DNA of 64,000 nt, taken from Pseudomonadota bacterium (GTDB taxonomy: Bacteria > Pseudomonadota > Gammaproteobacteria > Steroidobacterales > Steroidobacteraceae). The stretch covers positions 124,001 through 188,000 of the forward strand of contig JAFEDS010000007.1 in the NCBI GenBank assembly GCA_018241505.1, written 5' to 3'. This document shows positions 25,252 through 33,892 of the stretch, piece by piece (within the stretch, counting starts at the first letter, position 1; each line of letters begins with the position of its first letter). The position numbers and the translations under genes are program-made. The notes under the pieces were generated by a model. The model was given only the letters and a program-made list of their open reading frames with translations. It did not search any database and was not told where the DNA came from.

Positions 25252-27060
25252 CCCCTTGTCCCCGGCGATCATGGCTTTGCGCACGAGCGGAATGGGCGGG
25301 CCGCCATAGGACAGGAAGGTGTCGTGGAATGCTTTCCACTCCTTCATGGGCTGTACTTTCGCATCGCCCGATGTCTTCTGGGCGACCCAGTCCGCGCGGA
25401 GTTTGCGAATCATCAGCTTACCTAGCGTGTAGTTGAGATACGCCGGATCGTAGGTCCCACGAGCCGCCTGTTGGCGCGCGTTGCCGGGGTCCGCATAGGC
25501 CTCATTCAGAAACATCTTCTCCGACTGCGCGACGGTCATGCCGTGCGTATGAAGGCCAATTGACGACAGGAACCGGACGTCGCGCAACAGAGCGTCCTTG
25601 AGCTGGCCAATGTGGATCTCGGCGCTACCGTTGCCGTAGCCCTCTTCCCACATCATCTCTTCGCAGTAGTGGGCCCATCCTTCCGCGTAGGCGTAGCCGA
25701 CCCAGAGGGCCGCGATTTTCGACGGATTGCGGTTGGCGTGGAGGAACTGCAGGAAGTGGCCAGGCCAGACTTCGTGCGCGCTCGTGAACGTCAGAGTTGC
25801 GATACCCGGGATATACGCGGCTCGCTCCTTCGCGCTCCACTTCGAATCAGGCGGCGAGATGTTGTAAACCGACGCTACGCCCTTTTCGTACGGACCAGGG
25901 ACATTGATGTACGCGAAATTCCCGCGCATGTACGGCGGCGCTTCCGCGACCAATGCTTCTTCGGTGCCGGGAATTGAGACGATGTCCTTGGCCACAATGA
26001 ACGCTCTGAGGTCTTTCAGAATGGCGCGGGCGCCTTCGACGGCGCCACCCTTCGGTTTGTTCGCGCTCATTTTGTCGATACAGGCGCGGAGGGTTCCTTT
26101 CGGCAGGTACTCCTCACATGCCGCCTTCAAAGCAGCGGTGTTGCGCTCCAGATCCGCGCGCCCGATGGACTCGAGATCCGCAACGGGTACGTCCACCCTC
26201 TCAGTCTGTTTCAACATGGCCGCGTAGAGCGTCGGCCCCATCGCGAAATCGTCGGTGCCCTTCTTGCGCTCGGACACCAGCCAGCTCTTCAAATCCTCCA
26301 TCGCCTTGGCGGCGGCGGTATTCGCTTCGGCGAGGTCCTTCTGGGCCTGCGGGTCCTGGACGGACGCAAAGACCTTGGGCACATCGTTGCGATAGAACTC
26401 GGCAAAGCCACCGAAGCCGGCAATCCCGCGATCAATGAGCGGCTTGGCCAGCGGCGACTGCAGGTTGGCCTTGATCTGCTCGGTGATTTTGGGAATGGCG
26501 CGCGCATAGCCCAGGTAGCCGGTCAGGCGTTTTTCCAGCGGAGCATAGTTGCGACTGAGGTACAGCTCGGGATCGAGATTGTCGATGTACCACGCCGGGT
26601 TCTTGAAGGGCGCCTTCGCCTGGTCCAACCAGAACAGCTCCTTGTCAATGACAGTCAACAGGTACTCACGCTCGAACTGCTGCGCGGGTTCGAGCGGGCT
26701 CGGGTCCATGGCGGCTGCCTTCTCACGCAGGCCCTTCAGACGCTCTATCTCCGCCTTGAAGCCGTCCGCGCTCCAGTCGGCCATCTGGCCATCGAACTCG
26801 TGGCGGCCGGCCTGGGCTGCGAAGAAGGGGTGGCTCTTGAAGTAGCCTTCAATGAACGACGAGGCGAAATCGGTCCAGGCGGCGCGGGCCGTGGCCGACG
26901 GGTCGGGAGGTGGCGGGACATTCACAGGCGCAGGCGCCTGTTTGGAGCAGCCGCCCAGGACCAGTCCGGTCACAGCGACCAGGGCAACGGCCGTGCCCGA
27001 CAACCACGACGAAGATCTGTGGCACGGCATTCCAACGCTGTTCCTCGAAGTCATGAGCAC
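25240..27060 (-). CDS. DUF885 family lipoprotein (putative metallopeptidase-like)
   Basis: 606 residues. N-terminal signal with lipobox VLGGC (Cys 38) followed by a Pro-rich linker, so it is an envelope lipoprotein. The rest is a DUF885 domain: long helical region, then HEVWPGHFLQF near residue 425, an HExxxGH arrangement like the zinc site of gluzincins, and a Glu-rich EGWAHYCEEM segment that could supply the third ligand. DUF885 proteins are widespread and uncharacterised but look like peptidases. It converges on the LD-carboxypeptidase with a 12-base overlap of the 3' ends. Confidence 0.88.
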   Translation of the reverse strand: MLMTSRNSVGMPCHRSSSWLSGTAVALVAVTGLVLGGCSKQAPAPVNVPPPPDPSATARAAWTDFASSFIEGYFKSHPFFAAQAGRHEFDGQMADWSADGFKAEIERLKGLREKAAAMDPSPLEPAQQFEREYLLTVIDKELFWLDQAKAPFKNPAWYIDNLDPELYLSRNYAPLEKRLTGYLGYARAIPKITEQIKANLQSPLAKPLIDRGIAGFGGFAEFYRNDVPKVFASVQDPQAQKDLAEANTAAAKAMEDLKSWLVSERKKGTDDFAMGPTLYAAMLKQTERVDVPVADLESIGRADLERNTAALKAACEEYLPKGTLRACIDKMSANKPKGGAVEGARAILKDLRAFIVAKDIVSIPGTEEALVAEAPPYMRGNFAYINVPGPYEKGVASVYNISPPDSKWSAKERAAYIPGIATLTFTSAHEVWPGHFLQFLHANRNPSKIAALWVGYAYAEGWAHYCEEMMWEEGYGNGSAEIHIGQLKDALLRDVRFLSSIGLHTHGMTVAQSEKMFLNEAYADPGNARQQAARGTYDPAYLNYTLGKLMIRKLRADWVAQKTSGDAKVQPMKEWKAFHDTFLSYGGPPIPLVRKAMIAGDKGSLF

Positions 27061-27066
27061 CTCTGT

Positions 27067-28563
27067 TTATTCAAATACGTGTGATACATCCGGATACAGG
27101 TAAAGCAACACTTCCTGCGCAGAGGCCGTCACGAGCGGCAGCAGCGCGGCGGAGAGGGCGACCTGGCCCGACGCCGAGGTACCGGCCCAGACAGCATCGA
27201 GGCTTGCCTTGCGGCGCCCCAACGCCTGTTGGACAGCCTCCTGCCAATGTGCCGGCGCGACCCCTGACACAAACTGACCGCGCCCGCGACCGAAGTGAGC
27301 CACGGCAAGGTACCTCATCAGCGCGGCCGCCACACGCGCGAACAGAAACTCACGAGACCATCGGACAGTTCCCGTGTTCGCGCCTCGGGCAAGGTTGTAG
27401 GCCTTTGCAATACCGCGAGCACCGAACGCGCCCAGCACCCCGCCAATCAACGCGCCCGCCCCAAATGTCAGCCCGCCCGCGCCGAGGTCCGCAGCGAGCC
27501 CACCCAGCGCGCCCGATAACAGGCCGCCGAGAACGCTGGCCTTGTCGGCATCGGCGGGACGATCCACCGTGAACTCACTGCCCATGCGTTTGAGAACTTC
27601 GTCCGTGGCGCGCCCGGTGAGTCCGTGCAGCTCCACCAGCTTCGCCGTGGTCGCGCGGATGTTCGAATCCAACCGTCCGGCGAGGCTCGCCTGCGCGCGC
27701 TCGAGTCCCGGGTCGTTGCTTTCGACGCCCGTGGCCACGGAACCGATCCAGGCGCGGGCCTTTCCCTGGATGTCACGCTCCTGCACCGACTCGACGTCGA
27801 CCGCAGCCGCGGCGACCTGGTCGGCGAGAGTCCGCATGGAGTCGCGAAACACGGCGAGATTGCGCTCCCGCCAGGACTCCCTCAACCGTCCGAACGCCAA
27901 CTGGCGCGGCTCCGCCAGCACACGCTGAACCTGCGCAAGCAGCGTTCCCTCCTGCACCCAACAGCGCGCGAACGCATCGAACGGCAGGACGGTTTCAACC
28001 CACTTGTACTGAGCGACATGCGCCTGCCATTGCGTCACATCGTCCTGCGACTGCGCGGAATCGCGTGGCGGCCCGAGTTGGTTCAACAGGAGGATGACGG
28101 GTTTGCCGATCCAACCGAGAATGCGGATCTCGGCATCCACATAACCCACCGAGGACGGCGGCTCACCGGCATTCACTACGTACAGGACGACATCGCTGGT
28201 CTCGCGGGCGTTGTGCATGGCCTGCTGGCTGCACCAGAACGGCCGGTCGGCAAACCGGTCCCACACGCGGGACAGGAACCAGCCGATCGGCTTGTCGCCC
28301 TGCTGCAGGCGTTTCAATACGCGGGTGCTGTCACCAAAGCCCGGGGTATCCCACAAGATGAGGGAGTCGCCCGCGGGAGTTTCAATCAACACATGGCTTT
28401 CGGCGACTTCGGTTACGTGAGGCCGGTCGCCCACTTCGCCGATGTCCTGACGTAACAACGTGCGGGCGAGGGTTGTTTTGCCTACGTTGGTATGAGAAAG
28501 GAGACTGACATTGATTTTGCACGTGCCGGTCGCGGTGCCGCGGGACCCCGTGGGGCTGCTCAT
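27067..28563 (-). CDS. Dynamin/Era-like GTPase with DUF3482 domain
   Basis: 498 residues from ATG 28563, which overlaps the stop of the upstream gene as ATGA. G1 SHTNVGKTTL (about residues 23-32), G3 DTPGFGDS and a G4-like NQLG in place of NKxD; the Gln/Leu variant fits the DUF3482 group as I recall it. The C-terminal half has a Gly/Ala-rich hydrophobic stretch (GGLLSGALGGLAADLGAGG) that may be a membrane hairpin. Known only as the partner of DUF2868 membrane proteins; a role in envelope or membrane remodelling is a guess. A frame extends seven codons upstream, but the ATGA overlap decides the start. Confidence 0.85.
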   Translation of the reverse strand: MSSPTGSRGTATGTCKINVSLLSHTNVGKTTLARTLLRQDIGEVGDRPHVTEVAESHVLIETPAGDSLILWDTPGFGDSTRVLKRLQQGDKPIGWFLSRVWDRFADRPFWCSQQAMHNARETSDVVLYVVNAGEPPSSVGYVDAEIRILGWIGKPVILLLNQLGPPRDSAQSQDDVTQWQAHVAQYKWVETVLPFDAFARCWVQEGTLLAQVQRVLAEPRQLAFGRLRESWRERNLAVFRDSMRTLADQVAAAAVDVESVQERDIQGKARAWIGSVATGVESNDPGLERAQASLAGRLDSNIRATTAKLVELHGLTGRATDEVLKRMGSEFTVDRPADADKASVLGGLLSGALGGLAADLGAGGLTFGAGALIGGVLGAFGARGIAKAYNLARGANTGTVRWSREFLFARVAAALMRYLAVAHFGRGRGQFVSGVAPAHWQEAVQQALGRRKASLDAVWAGTSASGQVALSAALLPLVTASAQEVLLYLYPDVSHVFE

Positions 28564-30092
28564 GCCAGCTCGCTCGCCGTCCACAAAGCCGATCGAGCCT
28601 CATCGCGTGCATTGATTTCCGAGGCCGCACCCGGCTTGATCTGGATCAGATCGGCAAACACGGCCCGCAGGCCGTAACCGGCCACGAAACCGCGCCACAG
28701 CTTGCGCCTCTCCTGCATACGCTGTTCGAACACAACGTCGCCCCGCATCCGGGCCGCGTACGGGCCTTCATCGATCACAATCAACAAGGGCGCGGTGGTG
28801 GCGTTTTTGGCCAGCCAGTCACGCCACGCGGTGAGAAACGCGCCGTGATTTTCAACTTCCGGAGTGGACGCCAGCGTCATCAGGATAACATGCCACGTCG
28901 CGGTGATTTCCGCGAGGCGTGTGGTAACCGTCTCTTCCTCTCCGTACTTGACCGGTTCGCGCACCTGGATTTTGAGGTTGGCACCCAAAGTCGCCGCCAG
29001 CAGGGATTCCAGACCGGCAATGGAGGGAGACTTGGGTTCATAGGCGTAGGAAACGACACTGGCGGTCTCGCCGGCCGTACCGTTGCCAACACCCATCACG
29101 AGCGCTCGGGCATAGCCGAGCAGAGAAGGCGGTAGAGGAATCTTCCGCGCCGCCCGCCACAGGCCGAACGACGTCGCAACGACCGCAATGAGCCGCGGCA
29201 ACACAATGTACAGCCCGGCCGTGATGGCAATCAGATGAATCCAGTTGGCCGCATCGCCACCACCCCCGGCCGCGGTCCAACGCAATTCGCTGATGTCAGC
29301 GGGGGTGCCGAATGAGATCCCGGACAGCACGGACGCCGGCCCATACAACAAGGCGATGAGTGCGTAGGCACTTCGAGGGCCGAGGAACGTGCTCTCCCAC
29401 CCAGCCTCATAGCGCAGAGCAATACCGCGAATATACAGACCAACAATCAGTCCGATCGCCAGCAGCGCCGCGGCGAAGTGCATCAGGCGTTTGGCGCGCA
29501 GAAACAGAAGCGGCTGAGCGAGAGAACCCCACTGACTCGAGAATCGTCGCAAACCGGTGGTGAGTGGGACGTTATAGCGCGTGGAGTGTCGCATCAACGA
29601 TTCAATCCGGCCGGCAATCCAGCGCTCGTAGAAATGCGCGGACCAGAATCCCGTCGGCGCCCGTCCGCGCGCCCTGATCCACGTCACCAGCAGCGCCACG
29701 TATACAAAGAGATTCCAGACAATGAGCCCGATGAGCGGGAATGCCAGGATGTTGATGCGCCGGCTACCGTCGAGCGCCGACAGCGACACCCCGACGAGAA
29801 CCGCCGCCACCAGCACGAACCGGCCGAGCCAGGTGAGTCCTCCCGAGAGGGCCAGCACGTGACTCACCACCGGCGAACGCAAGCGCAGCCGCTCGAACAG
29901 GCGCTGCGACCGGTTGACCAGAAACGCTTGCAACTGCGGCGACAGTGCCGCTGCAGCTTGCCCAGCCGGGCTGTCGCGAAGCGCCGCCCGCGAGGCATCC
30001 GCCCGGTCGGCCAGGGGAATGACCTCACCCGCGCGATCGGTTTCCTCGATCGAGTGGATCAGCATGACGGTGCGCAGCTCGCGGGATTGCAT
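28560..30092 (-). CDS. DUF2868 membrane protein, partner of DUF3482 GTPase
   Basis: 510 residues. Several hydrophobic spans (roughly 110-135, 140-165, 235-255, 275-300 and 320-345) flanked by soluble N- and C-terminal domains. The last ~170 residues are soluble with an alternating beta/alpha pattern (GNGTAGETASVVSYAYEPKSPS onward). The family almost always lies directly upstream of a DUF3482 GTPase; here the two are translationally coupled. It probably anchors or regulates the GTPase at the inner membrane. Confidence 0.85.
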   Translation of the reverse strand: MQSRELRTVMLIHSIEETDRAGEVIPLADRADASRAALRDSPAGQAAAALSPQLQAFLVNRSQRLFERLRLRSPVVSHVLALSGGLTWLGRFVLVAAVLVGVSLSALDGSRRINILAFPLIGLIVWNLFVYVALLVTWIRARGRAPTGFWSAHFYERWIAGRIESLMRHSTRYNVPLTTGLRRFSSQWGSLAQPLLFLRAKRLMHFAAALLAIGLIVGLYIRGIALRYEAGWESTFLGPRSAYALIALLYGPASVLSGISFGTPADISELRWTAAGGGGDAANWIHLIAITAGLYIVLPRLIAVVATSFGLWRAARKIPLPPSLLGYARALVMGVGNGTAGETASVVSYAYEPKSPSIAGLESLLAATLGANLKIQVREPVKYGEEETVTTRLAEITATWHVILMTLASTPEVENHGAFLTAWRDWLAKNATTAPLLIVIDEGPYAARMRGDVVFEQRMQERRKLWRGFVAGYGLRAVFADLIQIKPGAASEINARDEARSALWTASELA

Positions 30093-30122
30093 GGGAGGAG
30101 GCGGTCGTTCGAGGACGCCGGA

Positions 30123-30449
30123 CTAATCTATCCGCTGAACTTTGACACAGAGCAGTCCGCCGCTGTCGGAGCGCTCAACGACGAACTGAATGGGCCGACA
30201 ACAGACCTGGCAATCCTCAATATAGGACGGCTCGTCGGCCGTCAGATCAACGCGAGTCTCCAACCGTTCGCCGCAATAAGGGCACTGGAAAGCAACAAAC
30301 TCTTCCGGCAGCAGCCCCTGCGGGCCCTTCCCCGGCTCATAGACAGGCTCGAGTCCATATAGCGCATCAATGCTGCTGGGATCCAGATCGGCGATCCGGC
30401 GCTTCAAGGGGTCCAGCTCACGGGCTTTGGGTCGTTTCACGGTACTCAT
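30123..30449 (-). CDS. CPXCG motif-containing cysteine-rich protein
   Basis: 108 residues with two Cys pairs: FQCPYCGE near residue 55 and CQVCCRP near 80. The spacing suggests a small zinc ribbon. Members of this family are uncharacterised. The N-terminal half is charged and helical. The gene lies 30 bases upstream of the DUF2868 gene on the same strand and could be the first gene of that transcript. Confidence 0.8.
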   Translation of the reverse strand: MSTVKRPKARELDPLKRRIADLDPSSIDALYGLEPVYEPGKGPQGLLPEEFVAFQCPYCGERLETRVDLTADEPSYIEDCQVCCRPIQFVVERSDSGGLLCVKVQRID

Positions 30450-30601
30450 TCTACGCGACCGCTCGCTTCGTCGCAGGCGAGCCCAGGTGCCCTGCCCTCA
30501 CGACCGGCCGACCAAACCCTGGCACCCGCACCGGCATCTATACGCACGCCCGTCAATAAAACGGGCCCGAGACCCCCGAGTTTCCTGCCAGGAGAATCCT
30601 C

Positions 30602-30931
30602 ATGCGTCCCTGTCATTCGTTCGGCATCCTGAGCGGCCTGGCCCTGCTGGGCACGACTGCGCTCCTCGCAACCGCGGCACTCGCGGCCCCGCCACAAATA
30701 GTCGAGACGCGCAGTGTCAACTACACGCAGTCCGACCTGAGCGACCCCGCGGCCACGGCTGAGTTGTACAAACGGATCCAACGCGCGGCGCAGATTGTTT
30801 GCGAGCAGCCGTTCGCGAGAGAAATCGATCACTACATGGAGTTCAAGAAGTGCTATGTCAGGGCTGTGGATGCTGCGGTCGCGAACGTCGATGCGAGTGC
30901 GCTGACGGCTGTTCATCATCAGAGGCGGTAG
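30602..30931 (+). CDS. UrcA family protein
   Basis: 109 residues with a cleavable signal peptide (about 1-29, ending ALAAPP). The mature part shows the UrcA pattern: V.Y..SDLSDPAATAELYKRI..AA..VC ... KC...A...AV. Two cysteines could form a periplasmic disulphide. Function unknown; the family is common in Alpha- and Gammaproteobacteria. A strong AGGAG precedes the ATG. Its last 13 bases overlap the 3' end of convergent uxaC. Confidence 0.88.
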   Translation: MRPCHSFGILSGLALLGTTALLATAALAAPPQIVETRSVNYTQSDLSDPAATAELYKRIQRAAQIVCEQPFAREIDHYMEFKKCYVRAVDAAVANVDASALTAVHHQRR

Positions 30932-32331
30932 GCGGCCTTCGGCAGCCGATAGGCCAGGTCCTCCGCCACGGCCCGCGCGTCATCCTCATCGAGGCGATGC
31001 TCAGCCACCAGCCGCGCGAGGAAGGCGCAGTCCACCCGGCGCGCTACATCGTGTCGCGCGGGAATTGAGAGGAAAGCCCGCGTGTCGTCGTTGAACCCAA
31101 CTGTGTTGTAGAAGCCGGCTGTCTCGGTGGTCTGCTCGCGGAAGCGCAGCAGCCCTTGCGGGCTGTCGTGGAACCACCATGCGGGGCCCAACTTCAACAC
31201 CGGGTAGTGCCCGGCCAATGGCGCGAGCTCCCGGCTGTACGAAGTCTCATCCAGGGTAAACAGAATGATCGACAGGCGCGGATCATTGCCGAAGCGATCC
31301 AACAGGGGCTTCAATGCGCTCACGTACTCCGTCGCTCTCGGGACATCGGCGCCCTTGTCACGGCCGTACTGCTCGAACAGCCAGCGGTTGTGATTCCGGC
31401 AGGCGCCCGGATGGATCTGCATGACGAGTCCGTCATCGAGACTCATGCGAGCCATTTCAAACAGGACCTGGGCGCGGAACAGCTCGGCATCCTCCGGGCT
31501 CACCGGGCCCGCGACCACGCGGGCAAAAAGCCGCTCGCACTCCGCCTCGCTCAAATCCGCGGTACGCGCTGTTGGATGGCCGTGATCCGTAGCGGTCGCT
31601 CCGGCCTCGGCGAAGGTGGCGCGGCGCAGGCGGTGGGCTTGCAGATAACCCCGCCAGCCGTGAACATCCTGACCGGTCAACTCGCCGAACTGCCGCAGGG
31701 CGTCGTGAAACTGTTCGTGCTCGGGATCGACGACGGTGTCCGGCCGATAGGTTGTGATGACCCGGCCGTTCCAACCGCTCGCCTGGATCTTGCGGTGCTG
31801 AGCCAGCGGGTCGAGCGGCGACTGCGTGGTCGCCAGCACTTCGATGTTGAATCGCTCGAACAGGGCCCGCGGCCGGAACGGCTCGGTGCGTAGAGCCGCG
31901 CCAATCGAATCGAAGTAATGATCGGCCGACTTCTCATCGAGCACGGTGTCCAGACCAAACACGAGGCTGAAGACGTGGCTCAGCCACAGGTGCGAGGGCG
32001 TGCCGCGAAACAAAGTGAAGTTGCGCGCGAACAGCCGCCAGGCATCGCGCGGGTCGGCGTCGGACGGACCCTTGCGACTCGCCACGCCGAGGCTCGCGAG
32101 CGGAACGCCCTGGCTGTAGAGCATCCGGTACAAGTAATGATCGGGCGCGAGCAGCAACTCGGTGGCATTGCCGAATGGCTCGTTGTCGGCGAACCAGGCC
32201 GGGTCGGTGTGACCATGCGGGCTGATGATCGGCAGTGTCTGAACAGCGCCGTAGAGGCGGCGGGCAATGGCCCGGATGGCGGGGTCCGCCGGGAACAGTC
32301 GGTCAGGGTGCAGTACGAGTTTCTTCGCCAT
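30919..32331 (-). CDS. uxaC: Uronate isomerase
   Basis: 470 residues, the same length as E. coli UxaC. An amidohydrolase-fold enzyme that converts D-glucuronate to D-fructuronate and D-galacturonate to D-tagaturonate in the cytoplasm. Seen: the metal-binding SPHGHTDP near residue 35-42, FNIEVLATTQSPLDPL, and conserved W/R-rich C-terminal blocks. The frame stays open 135 codons upstream, but those residues belong to the uxaA promoter and coding region; ATG 32331 is where homology starts, though with only a poor ribosome-binding site. It is divergent from uxaA over 58 bases. Confidence 0.93.
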   Translation of the reverse strand: MAKKLVLHPDRLFPADPAIRAIARRLYGAVQTLPIISPHGHTDPAWFADNEPFGNATELLLAPDHYLYRMLYSQGVPLASLGVASRKGPSDADPRDAWRLFARNFTLFRGTPSHLWLSHVFSLVFGLDTVLDEKSADHYFDSIGAALRTEPFRPRALFERFNIEVLATTQSPLDPLAQHRKIQASGWNGRVITTYRPDTVVDPEHEQFHDALRQFGELTGQDVHGWRGYLQAHRLRRATFAEAGATATDHGHPTARTADLSEAECERLFARVVAGPVSPEDAELFRAQVLFEMARMSLDDGLVMQIHPGACRNHNRWLFEQYGRDKGADVPRATEYVSALKPLLDRFGNDPRLSIILFTLDETSYSRELAPLAGHYPVLKLGPAWWFHDSPQGLLRFREQTTETAGFYNTVGFNDDTRAFLSIPARHDVARRVDCAFLARLVAEHRLDEDDARAVAEDLAYRLPKAAYRL

Positions 32332-32389
32332 ACGTAGCCCGTGAGGCTTTCGGGGTCGATCAATCACGGCGTAACATAGCGCAATTCTC
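32332..32389. promoter_or_regulatory. uxaC-uxaA divergent promoter region
   Basis: Only 58 bases separate the two divergent starts, so promoters must overlap and a shared regulator is likely. I see no perfect palindrome like the one at 43091, and no regulator gene adjoins the operon. Confidence 0.4.
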
Positions 32390-33892
32390 ATGCACGCTCT
32401 GCACCTCATCGACCCGTCCGATAATGTGGCCGTGGCGCTGCGGCAGCTCGAGCCTGGCGAAACCGTCAGCTCGAACGATTCGAGTCCCGACTCTCTGATC
32501 GTTCGCGAGTTGATTCCGAGCGGACACAAGGTCGCGCTTCGCGCTATTGCCGCGGGGAACGCTGTTGTGAAATATGGCTGGCCAATCGGCCGCGCACGCT
32601 GTGACATCGAGCCGGGCTCGCTGGTGCACTCCCAAAACCTGTCAACGCAGCTCACCGGACTCAACGAGTACGAATACCAACCGGATGCGCCCTTCAGGGC
32701 CGGTATCTCCTCACCGCCCCATTCGCTGACATTCATGGGCTATCGCCGTCGCAACGGCCGCGTGGGCACGCGCAACGAAATCTGGGTCGTCACGACAGTG
32801 GGGTGTGTAAGCAGGACCGCCGAAAGGATTGCGCGACTGGGCTCGGAGCGGTTTGCCGGTCGTGTCGACGGCGTACACGCGCTCACCCACCCGTTCGGCT
32901 GCTCTCAACTCGGGGATGATCTAGAGCATACGCGGAAGCTTCTCGCGTCGCTGATCGTGCATCCCAACGCGGGCGGCGTGCTTGTTGTGGGGCTCGGGTG
33001 CGAATCCAACCAACTCAGCAAACTACTGGCCGAGGTGGGTGATTACGATTCTGAACGAATCCGTTCTTTCAGCGCGCAAGCCAGCGACGATGAAATTGAA
33101 GAAGGCCTCGCCGCGCTGCAAGCGCTCGTGGCAATCGTCGAGTGCGACGAGCGCGAGCCCTGTCCGCTTGCGGCACTGACCATCGGCCTGAAGTGCGGCG
33201 GCTCCGATGGTTTCAGCGGCATCACGGCCAACCCGCTGGTGGGCCGGGTCGCCGACCAGGTTTGCGCCGCTGGCGGAACCCCCATCCTCACGGAGATTCC
33301 CGAGGTGTTCGGCGCCGAGCAACTGTTGATGCGGCGGTCGGTGGATGCCGGCGTATTCGCGGACGTGGTATCGGTGGTGAACCGCTTCAAACAGTACTTC
33401 CTCGATCACGGCCAGCCTATTTATGAGAATCCTTCGCCGGGCAACATCGCCGGGGGCATTACCACGCTCGAGGAAAAATCCCTCGGGGCGGTACAGAAAG
33501 GCGGCCATGCCCCGGTGAGCCAGGTGCTCCTGTACGGTGAGCGTGCCCGCAAGCCGGGGCTCGCACTCCTCGAAGCGCCGGGCAATGACGCTGTTTCTTC
33601 GACCGCGCTGGTTGCCGCGGGCGCCACCATTCTGTTGTTCACGACCGGCCGCGGCACGCCGCTCGGCTTTCCGGTCCCGACCCTGAAAATTGCATCCAAC
33701 TCCGCGCTCGCACAGAAAAAGCCGCGCTGGATCGACTTCGATGCGGGCCCGGTGTTGGCCGGCACGAACCTGGAGCAGGCCGCCAGCCAACTCATGCAGC
33801 TCATCCTGGATACCGCCTCCGGCAAACCCGCGCGCAACGAGCTCAATGACGAGCGCGAGATTGCCATCTGGAAAACGGGTGTCACTCTTTGA
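32390..33892 (+). CDS. uxaA: Altronate dehydratase
   Basis: 500 residues: an N-terminal SAF domain (~1-95) and the C-terminal galactarate/altronate dehydratase domain. Converts D-altronate to 2-keto-3-deoxygluconate. Family blocks are intact: GYRRRNGRVGTRNEIW, THPFGCSQLGDD, GLGCESNQ, GLKCGGSDGFSGITANP. First gene of uxaA-(uxuB-like)-kdgK-eda. Its stop TGA shares a base with the ATG of the next gene (TGATG). Confidence 0.94.
   Translation: MHALHLIDPSDNVAVALRQLEPGETVSSNDSSPDSLIVRELIPSGHKVALRAIAAGNAVVKYGWPIGRARCDIEPGSLVHSQNLSTQLTGLNEYEYQPDAPFRAGISSPPHSLTFMGYRRRNGRVGTRNEIWVVTTVGCVSRTAERIARLGSERFAGRVDGVHALTHPFGCSQLGDDLEHTRKLLASLIVHPNAGGVLVVGLGCESNQLSKLLAEVGDYDSERIRSFSAQASDDEIEEGLAALQALVAIVECDEREPCPLAALTIGLKCGGSDGFSGITANPLVGRVADQVCAAGGTPILTEIPEVFGAEQLLMRRSVDAGVFADVVSVVNRFKQYFLDHGQPIYENPSPGNIAGGITTLEEKSLGAVQKGGHAPVSQVLLYGERARKPGLALLEAPGNDAVSSTALVAAGATILLFTTGRGTPLGFPVPTLKIASNSALAQKKPRWIDFDAGPVLAGTNLEQAASQLMQLILDTASGKPARNELNDEREIAIWKTGVTL

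Noticed and set aside
23925-27095. Shared GTGATACATCCG at about 23900 and 27080
   Set aside because: A 12-base match without flanking similarity or symmetry; could be chance in 64 kb.
30932-32736. 605-codon version of uxaC
   Set aside because: The extra 135 residues are read from antisense of uxaA; family homology starts at ATG 32331.
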